Notes: generated from the sequence alone by a model not told the origin. Positions 45,001 through 60,000 are shown, numbered from the stretch's first letter. The stretch is 64,000 nucleotides of DNA from Lycorma delicatula (GCF_047948215.1 NC_134465.1:42135946-42199945), one strand, 5' to 3'. Translations and numbers: made by a program.

Positions 45001-48000
45001 AATAAAAAGAAGAAATGCTGTTGGTTGGGGCATTGGCTGGTGGTGGCATTGGAAGGATTTGTAACGGGGAGGAAAGCAAGAGGTCGGAGATGAATGAAAA
45101 TGGTAGGCAATATTAAAAGGGAAAGAAGTTATTATAAAATGAAATGGATGGCACAGAATTGAGCAGAATGGAGGGTGGATGTGAGTGAAAACCTGCCTTT
45201 GGGCAGAACATTTTTCATTATTATTATTATATCACTATCAATTTACACAGACCATTTTGTACAAATAAATATCACTTACAATACCTCATTGTCATGTCAA
45301 CAATACTGTAAAACACTAATAAGTAATTCAAATAATAAAACAAAGATTGTTTACTCACATAAAAAAAAATTACTAAGATTAGGTTGTAGTAAACAACTCC
45401 TTATTTCCATACAGACACAAATAGTTGGAAATAAAAATATGACTGACAATTACACAAAAATAATAGTAAAATTATGAAAACAATAAATAATAGAAAGAAT
45501 AATAAAACTGACATATATGCAACTTATGGAAAGATCAAAGCAAATGCATGGTGATAGATGCTCAGAAGGCAAGACATAGATTAGAGAATAGATATGCTAC
45601 TAGCACTTCCACCATTAAATTAGAGTAAAAATGGAACTAGAGTCGCACGCATTGCAGTAACTCGTCAAAAAACCGAATAAACAGGTCACCTCGTAATGAC
45701 AAATTATTTCATCAGAGACACTTTCCAGCAAAAAAGTGGATGATGTTTTTTTTCGTCAAGAGCAATTTTTATCAAGGTAGTTAATGATGAGTTACCTCAT
45801 CAAAAACTGGTACGGAGTTAACAACAAAGAATTTGAAGTATTTTACACTACAAACATGAACAAAAGAGGACTTTATTTATACCTTCATGAAGGAATACAC
45901 TAATAATAATGGAATACACTAGATTCTAGTAGTAATTCCACTGTTCAACTAAAAATGAATCTGGCAATTTTTAGAATAAAATAATAAATTTTAATTCTGC
46001 AAAATAAATTATATTTACACAAAATTCAAAGTAATAATAATAGTTATATAACAATTTTATCATACCATTATTTATTATATCTGTTGAATTATCAGATTGT
46101 AATTCCCCTTGTATTGTGATGGCAGATTCTGACATAGCGTTATCATTATCCAAATTGATATCGTCGATTATCTTTTTATCCGAAGAATTTTCTGAATCAT
46201 TTATTTGTTGTGAAGTTTCATTTAATTTAGCTGTTTCTTCTGCAGCTTTTAATGCTGCTGCTGCAGCTGCTTCTTCTTCCTCTTCGTCGTCATCCTTTAT
46301 TATTTCAATAATGACTGGTTTTGGTTCTACCTCCTGAATAATTACATCATCATCTTCTTCATCTACAGGTGCACATATCACAGATTCTTCTGCTTCTTCT
46401 TGTTTTGTTTCTTCAAGTTCGGTTTGGGCAGCCTTTAATGAACTCTGCAGATGAATAAATAAAGTATTAGAATAACATTCAAATATAAAACTATACAAAC
46501 TAACTGACTAGTGAATTATAAAATCATTGATAAATTGCACATTTTAAAAACCTTTTATGCTAATCATACTTTTTTTTTGTTTTTATATAAATGCATTAGG
46601 GTTATTGACACATATATGTGTGTCAAGATTCATAACTTATTTATTGCAATAGGCAAGCAAACTGATATTAAGTACAAGTCGCTCACAAAAATGGCATAAT
46701 TATTTCAGAGTATTAAGATTTCCTTTAACTATTCTACAGAACAGGTATAATCGTGATTAATCTTTCATTTATAGTTCACTTAATTTCTCAGAATCCTCTC
46801 TTTAACTGATGAAATATCCTAGGATTGTGGTAATAAAGCAAAAATTAATCCATACTAAAAAAAACCCATGCTAGACTATTAATGAATATTTTCTAATTTT
46901 TGAATCGATAATAACTATATACTTACCAAATAATCTTCATAACAAATAGGATGATAAATTTTGTCATCAACTTTAACAGCTCTTTTTAAATGCCACTCTT
47001 CTTTTTCTTCATTATAAAATTGTTCAAATTTATCTTTACACATTTCACATTCGACATCCATAAGGCCATTTTCACAAGCTACACTAGGAATATCATTAGT
47101 TGTTTCATCTTCCACCACCACATTTTGCTGAGCCTGAGACTCAAACCAACTTTGAGCTAGAATAAACAAAAAACAATCTTAAGAATTCAATATAAATAAA
47201 CATATATCACAAAATTTATTAAAACTAATTGGTGAAATATTTATTTTGAACTATGTATTATAAAATATATACTGACATGACAAAAATTTAATTTGTGTTC
47301 TTTGCAGCAATCACTTTTTTTTATGGAAAATAACAATTCTCTTTTCATTCATCATGACTTAATACGATTAAACATGTAACTTCGGTAAAAACTACAACTA
47401 AAAGCTTTTATTTTAGAAAATTTATTTTTTACAAAGAAAACTAATGTTATTCAAGACATTATTAAATTGGTATATGTAATTAAGAATAAAAAACAATTAA
47501 AATTGAATTTTCTAAACCAAAATCAATTCCAAAAAAGTCTTTCATCCGGAATATACTGGTTTTAAATTCTGGTCGGGTTTCCAAACACTACAGATTCTAT
47601 ATCATATTTTTCCCATTTAAGTCTCTGATAAGGTTTATTCAGTCTTGAATTATTAATCAATGCAAGAAAAGAAAATTGCTTCTACAGGCCATCCCTTCAA
47701 AAAATATTAATTTTTAGTCACGTAAGATAGAATTAGTAATGATCATTTTATGAAAGATTTGAAATTATAACAAAACAGTGGGTTGAATTAATTACTTTAT
47801 GGATTCAATAATCCCTTCTAATTACCTTACAAATTAACATTTAATGTGATATTATAACTGCTTAAAAATTCCGACCCTCACTAAGTAATAATGGAATAAT
47901 TTTTTTTTAAATCAGGCTTGTATCTCTGCAAGTATAAAAAACTGATATTTGAGGAACAAATTTTTGTACCTTTGCAGTATGTCTATAAATTACTAAGTAT

Positions 48001-51000
48001 AAAATTATGGTTTTAGACTTCCTCCATGATTCTGTAAGACTTTATAAGACACTTCATCAGTTCCTTTGCAAAGAAACATAATTTACAAAAATAATATTTA
48101 ATTGTCTCTACTACATATTGCTTTTACTAAACATTAAATGAATATTTTCAATTGGGTAAAAAATATCAATAAATTAATTTATTTCTACAAATTCTGGAAG
48201 TAAATTACAAAATTAGATGAAGCTGTATCAATAATTTAACAGCAAGTTTTTTTTATATTAAATACATTTTTAAAACAACTAAAATGAGGAATCTTGGATT
48301 TCAGAACATTTTTTGCTAAAATGCACCTTTATATGTGACTTTATTTATAAAAAAAAAAAAGGTAGTAAATTTTATATTTTTAAGTATTATGCATACATGA
48401 TAAAAATTAAACATGCAACCTATTTCTTGAAGTTAAAAGTACAATCAAACAAAATAAATTTATTAGTTACTTTGATGTTTTATCTGCATTTTTTTTATAA
48501 AATTGTTTGTCATTTAATTTTTTATCTAAACTGAAAACGCTGGGGACCATCCCAAAGACACTAAATCATAAGATTATGACCTTTTAGCGATTTATGATTC
48601 ATTAGTAAAACTATGTAAATTAATTTGAACCAGCAGTCACCAGTTAACAAGGTATATTAAAAACAAATAAATTAAATGAAATTTTAAATTTAGAAAAATT
48701 ACCTCGTTCCTCCAAATCTTCAATCTCTTCAAATTGTATCCAATCAGAAACATCGTAATACCATTTTCTACTTTGTGCTTTACGTGTTGAATCCCTTTCT
48801 CTCCTGTTTTGTCTAAAATGCCAATCTAGATGTTGACTGTACTTAATTGTTTGTTCTGGTGGAAATCTTACCCCGCAAGAACTGCACTGGATACCGGAGA
48901 ACAATATCGATATTAATCCCGGTTGTCGTCTGAAATAAAATGTATACTCTAGTTCAATTAACTAAATTTATGCAAAAATCTAATACATCATGTCATTATA
49001 TACTGGAGTAAAACTATATAATTCATATTAAAAAAAACTTATAAATACTCAGCGTGTCCCATGAAGAAACTTTCAGCATGTTCCACTGGTGAAAATAATG
49101 AAAAAAGTTCATATGTCTATCATTTAGAAAGGGAAATGCTTTGTTTTCAACTTAACAGCTAGCGAAAGATTTCACCCAGATTTCAGGTCTTCTAATAAAA
49201 TGAAGCCACTTTTAGGTTTGTAGTACAATAGCTTTGTTAAATTACTAATAAATGTATAAGATTTAGTAATAAAACTTGTAGAGAATTTAATTCTGAGAAA
49301 ATTAATGTAAATATAGTGAATAAAAACTTTTCAAAATCATTTTTTTTATTGCTCGGATAATCTGCTGACCATAAATTTTGAACCTTCTGCAGACAGAAAG
49401 CATAATGATTTTTCTTTCTGTAGGATCCACCACACTTTGTTCTTTGCAAACGAATACAGCATGTAATTCGCCTTGTACTAGTGCCTGGGCTATACTGAAT
49501 ATGCTGAATCACACAACGATTTACTTGGTTTTCAAAGAAAGTGAACACATTGGAAATGACCCTTTCATTCATAAACATCAAAGAATGTTTATTATAGGTA
49601 GAGGAAGAATAATACAATTTTTTGTCTGCTTTTCATTTGTTTGTTTAAATAAAGAACCAATTTTTAAAAGTTATTTACTTTTCATTGGCTGTATTTACAT
49701 TCATTTTCTCAAAATTAAATTCTCTGCAGGTTTTCTTACTAAATCTTCCACATTTATTAGTTACAGTTCTAGGACCTGCTTTATCATATTTCCCAGCTCA
49801 AATTACATAAGAAACCACCAATTTTACTCCTTAATTTGGGTCCCAAAAATTACAGTAGGGCTTCTTTTTATTAGAACAGCTGAAATCTGGACAAAATGTT
49901 TTGCAAGCCAAAACTCAAAAACAAAGTTTTTCCAGACCTATGTTTATGTGAATTTTTTTCATTATTTTCAATAGCAGAATATGTCCTGAAAGTTTCTCAG
50001 TTTATTCGTGGGACACATCCATTTGCAAAATCATAAAAAAATGAACATTTTCAACAAACCTAAATTTAACTAATAAAACATTATAGAACTCAACATTTTT
50101 CTTTTTTATAAGTAACACTAATAATGATAATTTTTTCATCCATTTAACAACACAAATGTTTTTAACGATTTTATTATTAAATTTTTTTTCAAAGTTTTGA
50201 CAAGGATGATAAATATTAGTTACTTGGTCAAGACAAGTGAAGCATAACCATAAGTCACTTCATTTTAAATGCATTATTTTAATTAACAGATACATCATGA
50301 TGACAATATACTGCTTACTAAATGCTATGATGAAGAATGGAATTTTTTTTATCCTTACCCGATGGTTTATTGACAACATTGTAATTATAAATAAACTATA
50401 ATAATCATAACACTCTAGAAATATAAAAAAAAGATTATAATTGTAATTTTATTTACAAAAAGAGAAGAAAAGGGGCATACAGAAATTATTAAAATACATC
50501 ATCAGTAAATTTTACGTAAATTATCAATTATGAAAATTTACTGCTTGTTTTTAAGTTTTCTTCCTTTCAAGCACTTTTCAGTGAGTACTGCTTCAACAGG
50601 TAATTTTAATGAATTTCACTTAAAAAACAATACTATTCAAAACACTGAAGAATTGCAACATTCTTCTTGAATCACAATTTAAAATGTCTTAATTTTTAAT
50701 CAATGAAATGTATTAACACCAAATGAAAACGAATAGTATAATACTCAAAATAAAACTATTTCAATAAAAAATAAATGATCAAAGTAATTATTTTTAGTTT
50801 TATGTGTGTTGTGTGTGTAAAATATGAGATTATTAAAAAAATAACCCAACTTTTTTAATTACATGTCAACGGAGATATTTAGTGATGTGCGGTTGGCAGC
50901 ATTGTGTTTCACATAACTTTCTCTGTAACCACATGTTCTTGGCTTGTTGCTATCTCAATTAGTATTCGTGTTATTGTTATTTGAGTGCAACATGTTTAAG

Positions 51001-54000
51001 TGTTAGTAGTGATTTTTATAATGTGCATTTTTCAGAAGTATGATACAATTTAAAATTTTGCTTGAAACTAGGGAAAACTTTCACAGAAACATTTCAACTT
51101 TTACAACAAGCTTATGGAGATGATGCTCTAGGCTCTATAGCCTCTATAATAGATGCTCTATTCATACACAACGTTATGAATTGTTTTCATGATTTAAAAT
51201 CAGTAGTCAGTCAATTGAAGGTGACCCTCGACCAAGAAGGCCTTCGACTTCAATCGACACACATATTCAAAAAATCAATGATATGGTGCATCCAAATCAT
51301 CAACTGACTGTCAGAGGACTTGCAGAAACAGTTAGCATCTCGATTGGATCATGCCATTTTGACTGAAAATCTGAACATGCATTGAATTGCAGCAAAGTTT
51401 GTTCCTAGTTTGATGACCAAACAGCAAAGAGAACATCGAGTGAACAACTGCCGGCAACTCCTTGAACAAGACAATGACGATGAAACATTCAAGCACACGA
51501 TCGTAACGGGAGATGAAAGCTGGGTTTATGGCTATGACATTGAAACAAAAGTTCAATCATCAAAAAATCACACATTACAAAAATCGCTACTAACACTTAA
51601 ACATTTTGCACTCAAATAACAAATAACATGAAAAATAAACGAGATACCAACAATCCAAGAACATGTTGATACAGAAGAGGTTATGTGGAACACAATACTG
51701 TCAACTGCACATCACTAAATATCTCCCTCCGTTTGTGCATAATTAAAAAAGTTTGGTTATTTTTTTGAACAGACCTTGTATATACAAACAATGTTTTGCT
51801 TGATTTCTTAAAAAAATTTGGTACTCCAATAAATTAACCAACTACTTCAGATGCAATAATACTATAATCACAATACATACCACCTAAATAAAAATTCATC
51901 TACATTACATTTTATAGCTTTCAATTTCTTAAAACCGAAGTAGTAATCACCAAGATTTTATTCCATTATGTGAAACAATTCATTGAAATATTCTCTTTAT
52001 ATCTGAATATAAAACTTTTAAAAATAATATGTCTTTCTGTAAATTCTTTTCATTCTGTAAACATCTGAAAGCTGTTATAATAATAATCAATAAATATAAC
52101 AAAAAAAATTATTTTATTGCGATGCAGTATTTTGCTACGTAGTACCTTACTGCATTAGATTTTTCAGAAATTTTTAAATAATTAGATCTTTATATTTATT
52201 TGATTTGAAAAATGAGCATACTAATTGGTTTAACCCTTAATGGTTATTGTAGCTACAAAAAAAAATTATACTTGCAGAATTACCTTACAGACCATTTACT
52301 AGGAAAAACTGAATTTATACACGGTACACACTACTCTTTTTTTAAATTATTTAGAATTTACATCTATTTGAAGAAAACTGGTAGTGGAAATTACAGCAAA
52401 TAATGCATAGAACATGCTCTCCAACTTTTGTCAAACTTCTGCGGTAGTTCATTTATAACTTTATTAAGAGATTGTACTTTAAGAACAGGGTTTTTAAAAG
52501 ATTTTTTTTCTGGTGAAGATCAGTATGAAAGCAATCATTTAAAAACAAATTGCTATTTTCTTTTTCAGTAAGATAGGGAACTTTGACTATGTTAGTTTTT
52601 TTATACACTATGATATGGTGTACACATAGTTTCATACCTTCTAATAAACAACAGAATGGAAAATAAGAATTTCAAATAAAAAAAGAGTACAGACCTCAAT
52701 TGTTTGTTAGAAAAGAGTACAGTTTCTAAAAAATTTTATAGTTTCATGATCAGGTTTAGAAACACCTGTATGTTGTATATCTAAGTGGTACTACTTTCTT
52801 TCTGATAAGATAACAAAGATTTCTAACAGTTTAAGTAGAATTTCTTCTTTAGTTCATAACTTTTTTCAATCTTGTTAATTTTCATTATGAAACTATGTTT
52901 GTTCTATTCATTATAAGATATAGCTCTAAGCAAATAAATAATTTCCTATATTTACCTAACTGAAACAAGAATTTAGAAAAGAAACAAGTGTTACATAAAC
53001 AAGTCTTTTAACAATATGCAAAGATATTAATGAACCTAATAAACTAATTTTTTTATACTATCTCTCAATGAAAATTTTAAATTACACTCCAAGAAAGAAG
53101 GTACTATTTATATATAATTTGCCCTACCTAATTCCTACAGTTTTCTTCCAGTAAAAACACAATAATTAACAAGGTTTACATCATCATAAAATTCATTGTT
53201 TTCTTTGAGATGGTTCAAAGATGAACCACCTGTCGAAAGACAAGAAGCTTTTATTCGTTATATACGTATAACGTTACACACAGATACTTTGTTATAAAAT
53301 CAGTTTAAAGATAAAAAAAATCTCATTTTATAAAATGCCAGTTTTAATATAGTACTACTGTAGCAATGTTTTGAATCATACCGTGTTTGATTTTATTATT
53401 TTAAATTATTTTCTAGCTAAATCTACTCATTTAGTTTATTATCTGACAACACAAATACTATTCGTTTAAACTAATATTATATTTACAATAAAATCCATTC
53501 AGTAAAAGAATAAGTAAAAAGGTTTATATTTATCAATCGCATAAATCTCGGTAATAATAATTTTAATAAAATAACAAAAACCTACATTTTAAGCGTTTCA
53601 GGTTTATGAAAATCAGTAGGTTTAATAGCAGTAGCCGATTCTTCAGGTAAAGTTGATTTTTCACTAGTATCACTTTTCTTATCGGCAGTTGAACTACTTT
53701 CTAAAGATCCGGGTACAATACCGGTCGCTACTAATCTTTGGAATAATTCTTCTATATTAATTTGACCGGTGTTCAAGAACGGTATCGTATTTTCTTTTGG
53801 TTTACCTACAAAAAAGAAATAAATAAATTAAAAATAAAGAACATGGTGTACAGTAATACTTACCAAAATGTTATCACATTAAAGTAGTCAGAATAGATCA
53901 AAAGATAAAAGTAAATAGATAGATTAAAATAAAATAGACCATTCTGATCCCCCAAAGGGGAAAACACCCCTGCCTTGTGATGATTCCAGGGCGTCACACT

Positions 54001-57000
54001 ACCCTTTCCATTCTTAACCACAATGGGCTTTGTCAGAAGTTGTCTTTTAGACCCTCTAAACCACAATAAACATCTGCTGTTATTATTGTACCCGCTTCAT
54101 AAATTCTGCCAACTAAAATTTCTTTACAGTCAAAAATACACAGTAGCCATCATTTTTTTGTTTTAATTTTTGGGTTTATTCAGCGAGTACTTGTGCATCA
54201 CATTAGGATTGTTATTTTGTTTTTCAAAATTAATGAACCAAATCCACGTCTGATCCCCAGTAACAATATTGACAAGAACTTAATTAATCTTAATTCTGAT
54301 ATCGCTGAAGAAAGTTAATGCCACTCCTGTTCTTTTCATTTTTTGAACATCTGTAAGTCATTTGATACTCATCGTGCACAGTACTTATGAAAATCCGATC
54401 TTTCTGTAATAATTCCTTTAAGAGTGGACCTTGAAATTTGAGGAAAATTTTCCACTAAGTACAGTATTGTGAAAAGGCATTATCACAAACAGTAAGTTCA
54501 ATTTTTTCAAGTTCATCACTCACAAAGGAATGCCACCCTCTTTTTCCTTATCATACTCATTAGTTTAAACAGCATTGTTACTTAATAATCAGTACAGTAG
54601 TCCCCTTGTTATCCGTCCTCCATTCAATCAACTCTCCAGGTTAACCGTTGAACCCATAAAATTATCATTTAACCATCTCTTCAGGTTAAATGACCCTCTA
54701 ATTTTTTATAAAATAATATTTTTACTTGTTTTTTATAATTTAATTTATATGATTTAATGTAATTAGGTCCTATACAGTACTGTATTAGTTATGTGCAATA
54801 ATAATTAGGCCCGCATGCAAAGGAAAGATTTTTATGAAATGTAAAATATGATACACATATAGACTTTATACGCTACTGTATGACACCATGTCTGACTCAT
54901 GTAATACCTCAGCTAGCCTAAACAAACAATTTTTTTTTTCAGAATGAAAAATTAATTTATTAAACATGTATGTATATTATACCATTATGAAAAATAACCG
55001 ACTTTTAAGTAACGGACTTGTAGTGTGTAGAGTATTTTGTTCGTGTACATTAAATTTTAGTTTAAATTCTGTAAAGTACAAAAATTTGTAAGATTCCTAT
55101 TTATTTTTGTTTATTCAGTATGGTGTAACAAGTTTCTTACATATAGATAGCTCCAAATTTTTTAGTTTTAGATAACCTTTAAAATTCTATATAGTTTATC
55201 TTTAGCTATAAGTACAGTTATGAGTTGCAAAAAAAATGTGTGGTAGTTTCAATCGAAACTAAACTGAAAGTGTTAGAACAATTAGATAAAGGTCAATCAA
55301 TAAAATCAGCAGCTAAATTTAGGTGTTGGTGAAACAATGATTAATGATTGGAAAAATACATTCACGAATTGAAGTACATTGTACACAGCAAGGTATCCAG
55401 GTAGCTATTCAGTCGAGGTGTACCTTAAAAATATCTGTGTTAGATTTACTAGATGAGGCACTGTGGATGCAGTTCCTTCAAGAAAGAGAATGAGAAACAC
55501 CTATCAGCAGACCACTGTTAAAAAGAAAACTTCTGAATGAAAAAATCACTTCCGCAAACGGTTCTGGCAGCAGCACTGTTAGTGACTCCTTTACAGCAAG
55601 TGAAGGATGGTTACACCATTGGAAAAAACACTATGGAGTCCATACCTTAAGTACAACTGATGAAAAATTATCTGTAGACTATGCTGCAGCAAAAAAGTTG
55701 ATCAACTTCATAAAAAAAATTAATCATTGATGAAGAAAAATTTAGTTTAGAACAACTGTATAATGTCAATGAGATGGGGCTGAAATATAAATCACTGTCA
55801 AATAAAATGACGACCATTCAGGATGAACATGTTGCTCCAGGATGTAAAAAAATTTTTATGCTGTGTAATACCTCAGTAACATCTCTTTATTAATGTTTTT
55901 CAGCACTCACTAATTTTTAGGCTTTCTTGTTTGAAAAAGTGGAAACTTACAAGTCTCACTTGCACTGCAGCATACTGCTATAATTATTTGCCATTTTAAT
56001 TTTTTACATCCTGGAGTAACATGTTCATCCTGAATGGTCATCATTTTATTTGGCAGTGCTTATTTTATATGTAATCACGCACTGTGGCTCTTATCAGCTA
56101 TGGTTATACCAAAGAAAAGATCTTATTAAAATATAATGACAATTTATTTATTTTATTGAAATTAATCTTTTAAAGATTCATATTATTCCACTCAACTATT
56201 AATCGTTTATTTTAGTAACAGTAAATTGTTAATTTTTTAATATCTTTATTTGATGTCCAATTTAATGAAATGAATTCAATCATGACTGAGGATGTGGGAT
56301 TCTGTGAAATTACTATCACGATAAAATTAAGGAAAGATATGTCTTATCTCAATATTCTCTCTACTAAATGGTTTATGTTAATAGAATTTAAAATATGACA
56401 ATTTAGTATGCAACATGGTAAATAGAGCCAACTTTTTTTTTGGAAAGTTCTTTTCAAATTATAATTATACACCATTTTATTTTAATAAAAAACACACATT
56501 ATACAACTAATAAATAATACACTGTGAATAACTATAAAAAAAATTCTAATAAGAAATAAATAAAATATTATACTGTCATTATTACAAAAATGAAAACAAA
56601 CTTACTATCAGTAGCCTGCACTGTACCACCATCCGGCTGAGCTGTCTGTTCAACAGGTTCAGTTTCAACAGAATAACTATATCCAGAAACCGGTGTTTGT
56701 ACAGTTGGAGCTATTAAGCTTGTTAACATATCCAGAGGATTTATTTTATCTGCAAGGAAAAAACAATAATAATATGTATAAATTATTTTATATGTATTAT
56801 AAATAATGATTCTGGGCAAGACAGTAAACTACCTCCTGAACAGAGGCAAGCTATCTTATGGGATTATCCCTTTCATCTTCCTTATCCTTTAGTCGCTTCA
56901 TTCTTGGATAAGTGGTAAGGAAATTACATCGGATGCTGCTCAGATTCTAACTACAACATTATCATTATGCTGGAACCTTATACTAGCTTATAGAGCAGCT

Positions 57001-60000
57001 GCTTTTTTAATGGAATCGCCAGTTTTCTGTACCTGCATAATTATTAGATGACCATCTATCTGTTTTTTTAAAATAATGGGATCCAAACAAAGCAAAATTA
57101 GCAATCTGCTGACTAAAAAGCCAACTCTTAATGTTTGTATAATCTCTAATCTAAGTTTTTCAATCTAATCTAAGGAAAAGGGATTCTATTCTTCAAATTA
57201 TGGTTTCTTTCTGACAATTTATCAACAATGAGAATAAGCTAAAATTTCAATTTTGAATACTATAGTTGAAATTTATAAATTTTGAATACTAAACTTTTAC
57301 AAAATAGGTTTTAAAATATTTTAATAGTAGGTTCTAATGAATAGTGGAACAAATTTAAATCAAAAGGTCAAAAGTACAAGGTGTAATTGGAAAGTTTTAA
57401 GATAAGTGCTGTCACTACTCAATATGATCAAGTAGGTTTACCCACCGGTGTGGAAGGAGAAGCTTGCTTTGTCCTTGAAACATTCTGAAAAGATATCTTT
57501 GTTTAGCAGAGTGGCACCTGATGAATAAACATGTATTTTCAGTTCTCGGCAAATTATTGATTTCCCAAAATGGATGAAAAAACATAAGTTTGCGCCAATT
57601 ACTGTTTGAAATTCAGGAAATTAGCTTCAAAAACTTATAAACTAAGACAGCTTTTATGAATAAATATTTTTATCTAGTTTAACTGATTCAAAGATGGTAA
57701 AAAATCAGTTAATTATGACCCCCAGTCCAGCCAACCTTCTACTTCAAAAACCAATGAAAACATTGTAAAGATGCACGATTTACTTCGCTCTGACCGTAGA
57801 TTTACAATTAGAGAAATATCTGATGAACTAAATTTAAGTTTTTATGCAGTTTTATCAATTTTAACTTAAAATTTAAACATGTATTGAGTGTCCACAAAAT
57901 TCATTCCAAAATTGTAGTCAAACCAGCAGAAACACCAACTTGAAGTGCCCCAAGAACTGATGAATCAGGCTGAAATTGCTCCATATTTTTTTTAAATAGG
58001 ATAATTGCAGATAACAAATCACTGGTTTAAGGATATGACCCAAAAACAAAGGCACAATCATAGTAGAGGAAAGGTCCAAGTTTGCCACAACTGAATAAAG
58101 CACAACAAAGTTATCGAATGTGAAGACAGTGGTGGTGGTTTTCTTCGATTTTCAGGTATCATGCATCATGAATTAGCCCCCTAGTGGGCAGACAGTTAAC
58201 TGGAAATACTACAAAAATTGTCCTTCAGCATTTCTGGAAAAATTTGCAGAAAAAAGGCCTGCACTCTGGCGAGACAAGAATTGGGTCCTTCACCATAACA
58301 CCAGTTCATTGTTTGATCTCAATCGTGGAATTTTTGGTCATATTCTTATGCTTCTGCAACCTCCCTATACCCCTGCTGACTTCCACTTGTTTCCTAAATT
58401 GAAATTTTCACTGAAAGGGAAACAGTTTGACTCTATGGAAGACATCCGGGGAAATACGTAGAGGGTTCTTAACACCCTTAAGAAAGAAAATTTTCAGGAA
58501 CGTTTCCAAAAGTATAAACACCACTGGAATCCAGTGTGTTCGGTCAGAATGGGAGTATTTTGAAGGCAACCCATTACTTTAGCTTGTAACTATTGCCATT
58601 TTGAAATTACAAGCTCAGTCTTAAAACTTTCCAATTATACCTCATCTTGAAACACAAAAACTGATGTTAAAGAGTGAAATTATAAATGGCTAACAATAAA
58701 AAAAAGGAAATTAAAAAGATAATGTATTCAGCTACTTGTAATTTAACTTTGATTCCCGTGGTTCAAGTATACCCCTGTCATCAAGGTTAAATCAATAAAC
58801 AGTTTTAGGAATTGTTATTCAGGTTTACAGAAAGTTATAAGGTAGTATTTATGCAATATTTTTTGAAAATATTTTTAATTAATATGAAAGTGTCAGAATA
58901 CTTACTTGTTCGTTTCCTTGATTGTTCAGGAGTAACTTGTTTTGAATGTGTTTCTACAGCAGAATTATTATCACTAGAGATATCAGGTAATGGCATTGAC
59001 TGCTCATCAGGAGGAATATCATGTTTAACAGGAGATACTGAAATTAAAATAAATCATTATTTATATATATTAAAAATACTTAACACCTAATATGGTATAA
59101 CAAAAAGATAAGAATACTCACTAAAAAAATGCATTTTGAAGAATTTTTCTCAACAGTGTAAAATTATTAATAATTAATTAGTAATTAAAAACACAGAGTT
59201 AATTTTATATAAAATTTAATAAAGTCGGCATTGTCATTTAATTAAAATTAACTATCACTACCATGGGAGATATAATTGAATTTTAAACTTTACTAATATC
59301 CAACTACAACAATTCAGCTGATATTAACATTTCATTATTTTAAAAATCGTTTTGTGCTTATCATCCGTGAAAATTATTTCTTTAAATCTGTCAATGAAAA
59401 ATAATTCTGAAAATGTTCCTTTTTTTGTTTATTTGTTCTCTATGTTATAACGTATTTATTGTTTACCAAGAGTTTAGATGCATCGGAAAATTAGTTAATA
59501 CCATTTTTAGTTATTGTAATGCTCTGAAAACCTATTATTAAATGTCTGAGGCTTTACTTTTAAATATATATTAAATAAGTCAGTTTTCTAGAATATGATA
59601 ACAGATAAAAAAAAAATTCAATTTTACTTAAATTTTATTCAGAAAAATTAATGTTATGGATAAAAGTGACACAAAATTCTTAATCGGTGAAAAAAAATCT
59701 ACAGATAATTAAAAATTATAACATCAGATGAATGATTACGGTCAATGAGATATCTGAGAACATGATAATAGAGAAAAGGCAACAATTGTACATATACATG
59801 TAATGAGTAAGATTGAAGGTTATCTAAAAAAGCTGATGATGAAAATGGATGGAGAAGAAAGAAGAGTAAGGGTAAGGCAATAATTAGGTGGAAGAACTGT
59901 TTAAATACAATATTTTTGAGCAAAATAACTCACAGGTTCCAGACAGGAAGGATTGGAAAAAATGCTAGTATGAAATATTAATATTACTAACAAGGGAGAA

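Noticed and set aside
43245..45079. Several minus-strand open frames of 64-119 aa
   Set aside because: Antisense to the degenerate LINE at 43056-45190; Leu/Ser/Phe-rich shadows.
46116..46337. Plus-strand frame with poly-Ser
   Set aside because: Antisense of the acidic/alanine exon of PCF11.
49378..49974. 198-aa plus-strand open frame
   Set aside because: Overlaps the transposase-like minus-strand reading and the right inverted repeat of the 49-kb element; no domain in this frame.
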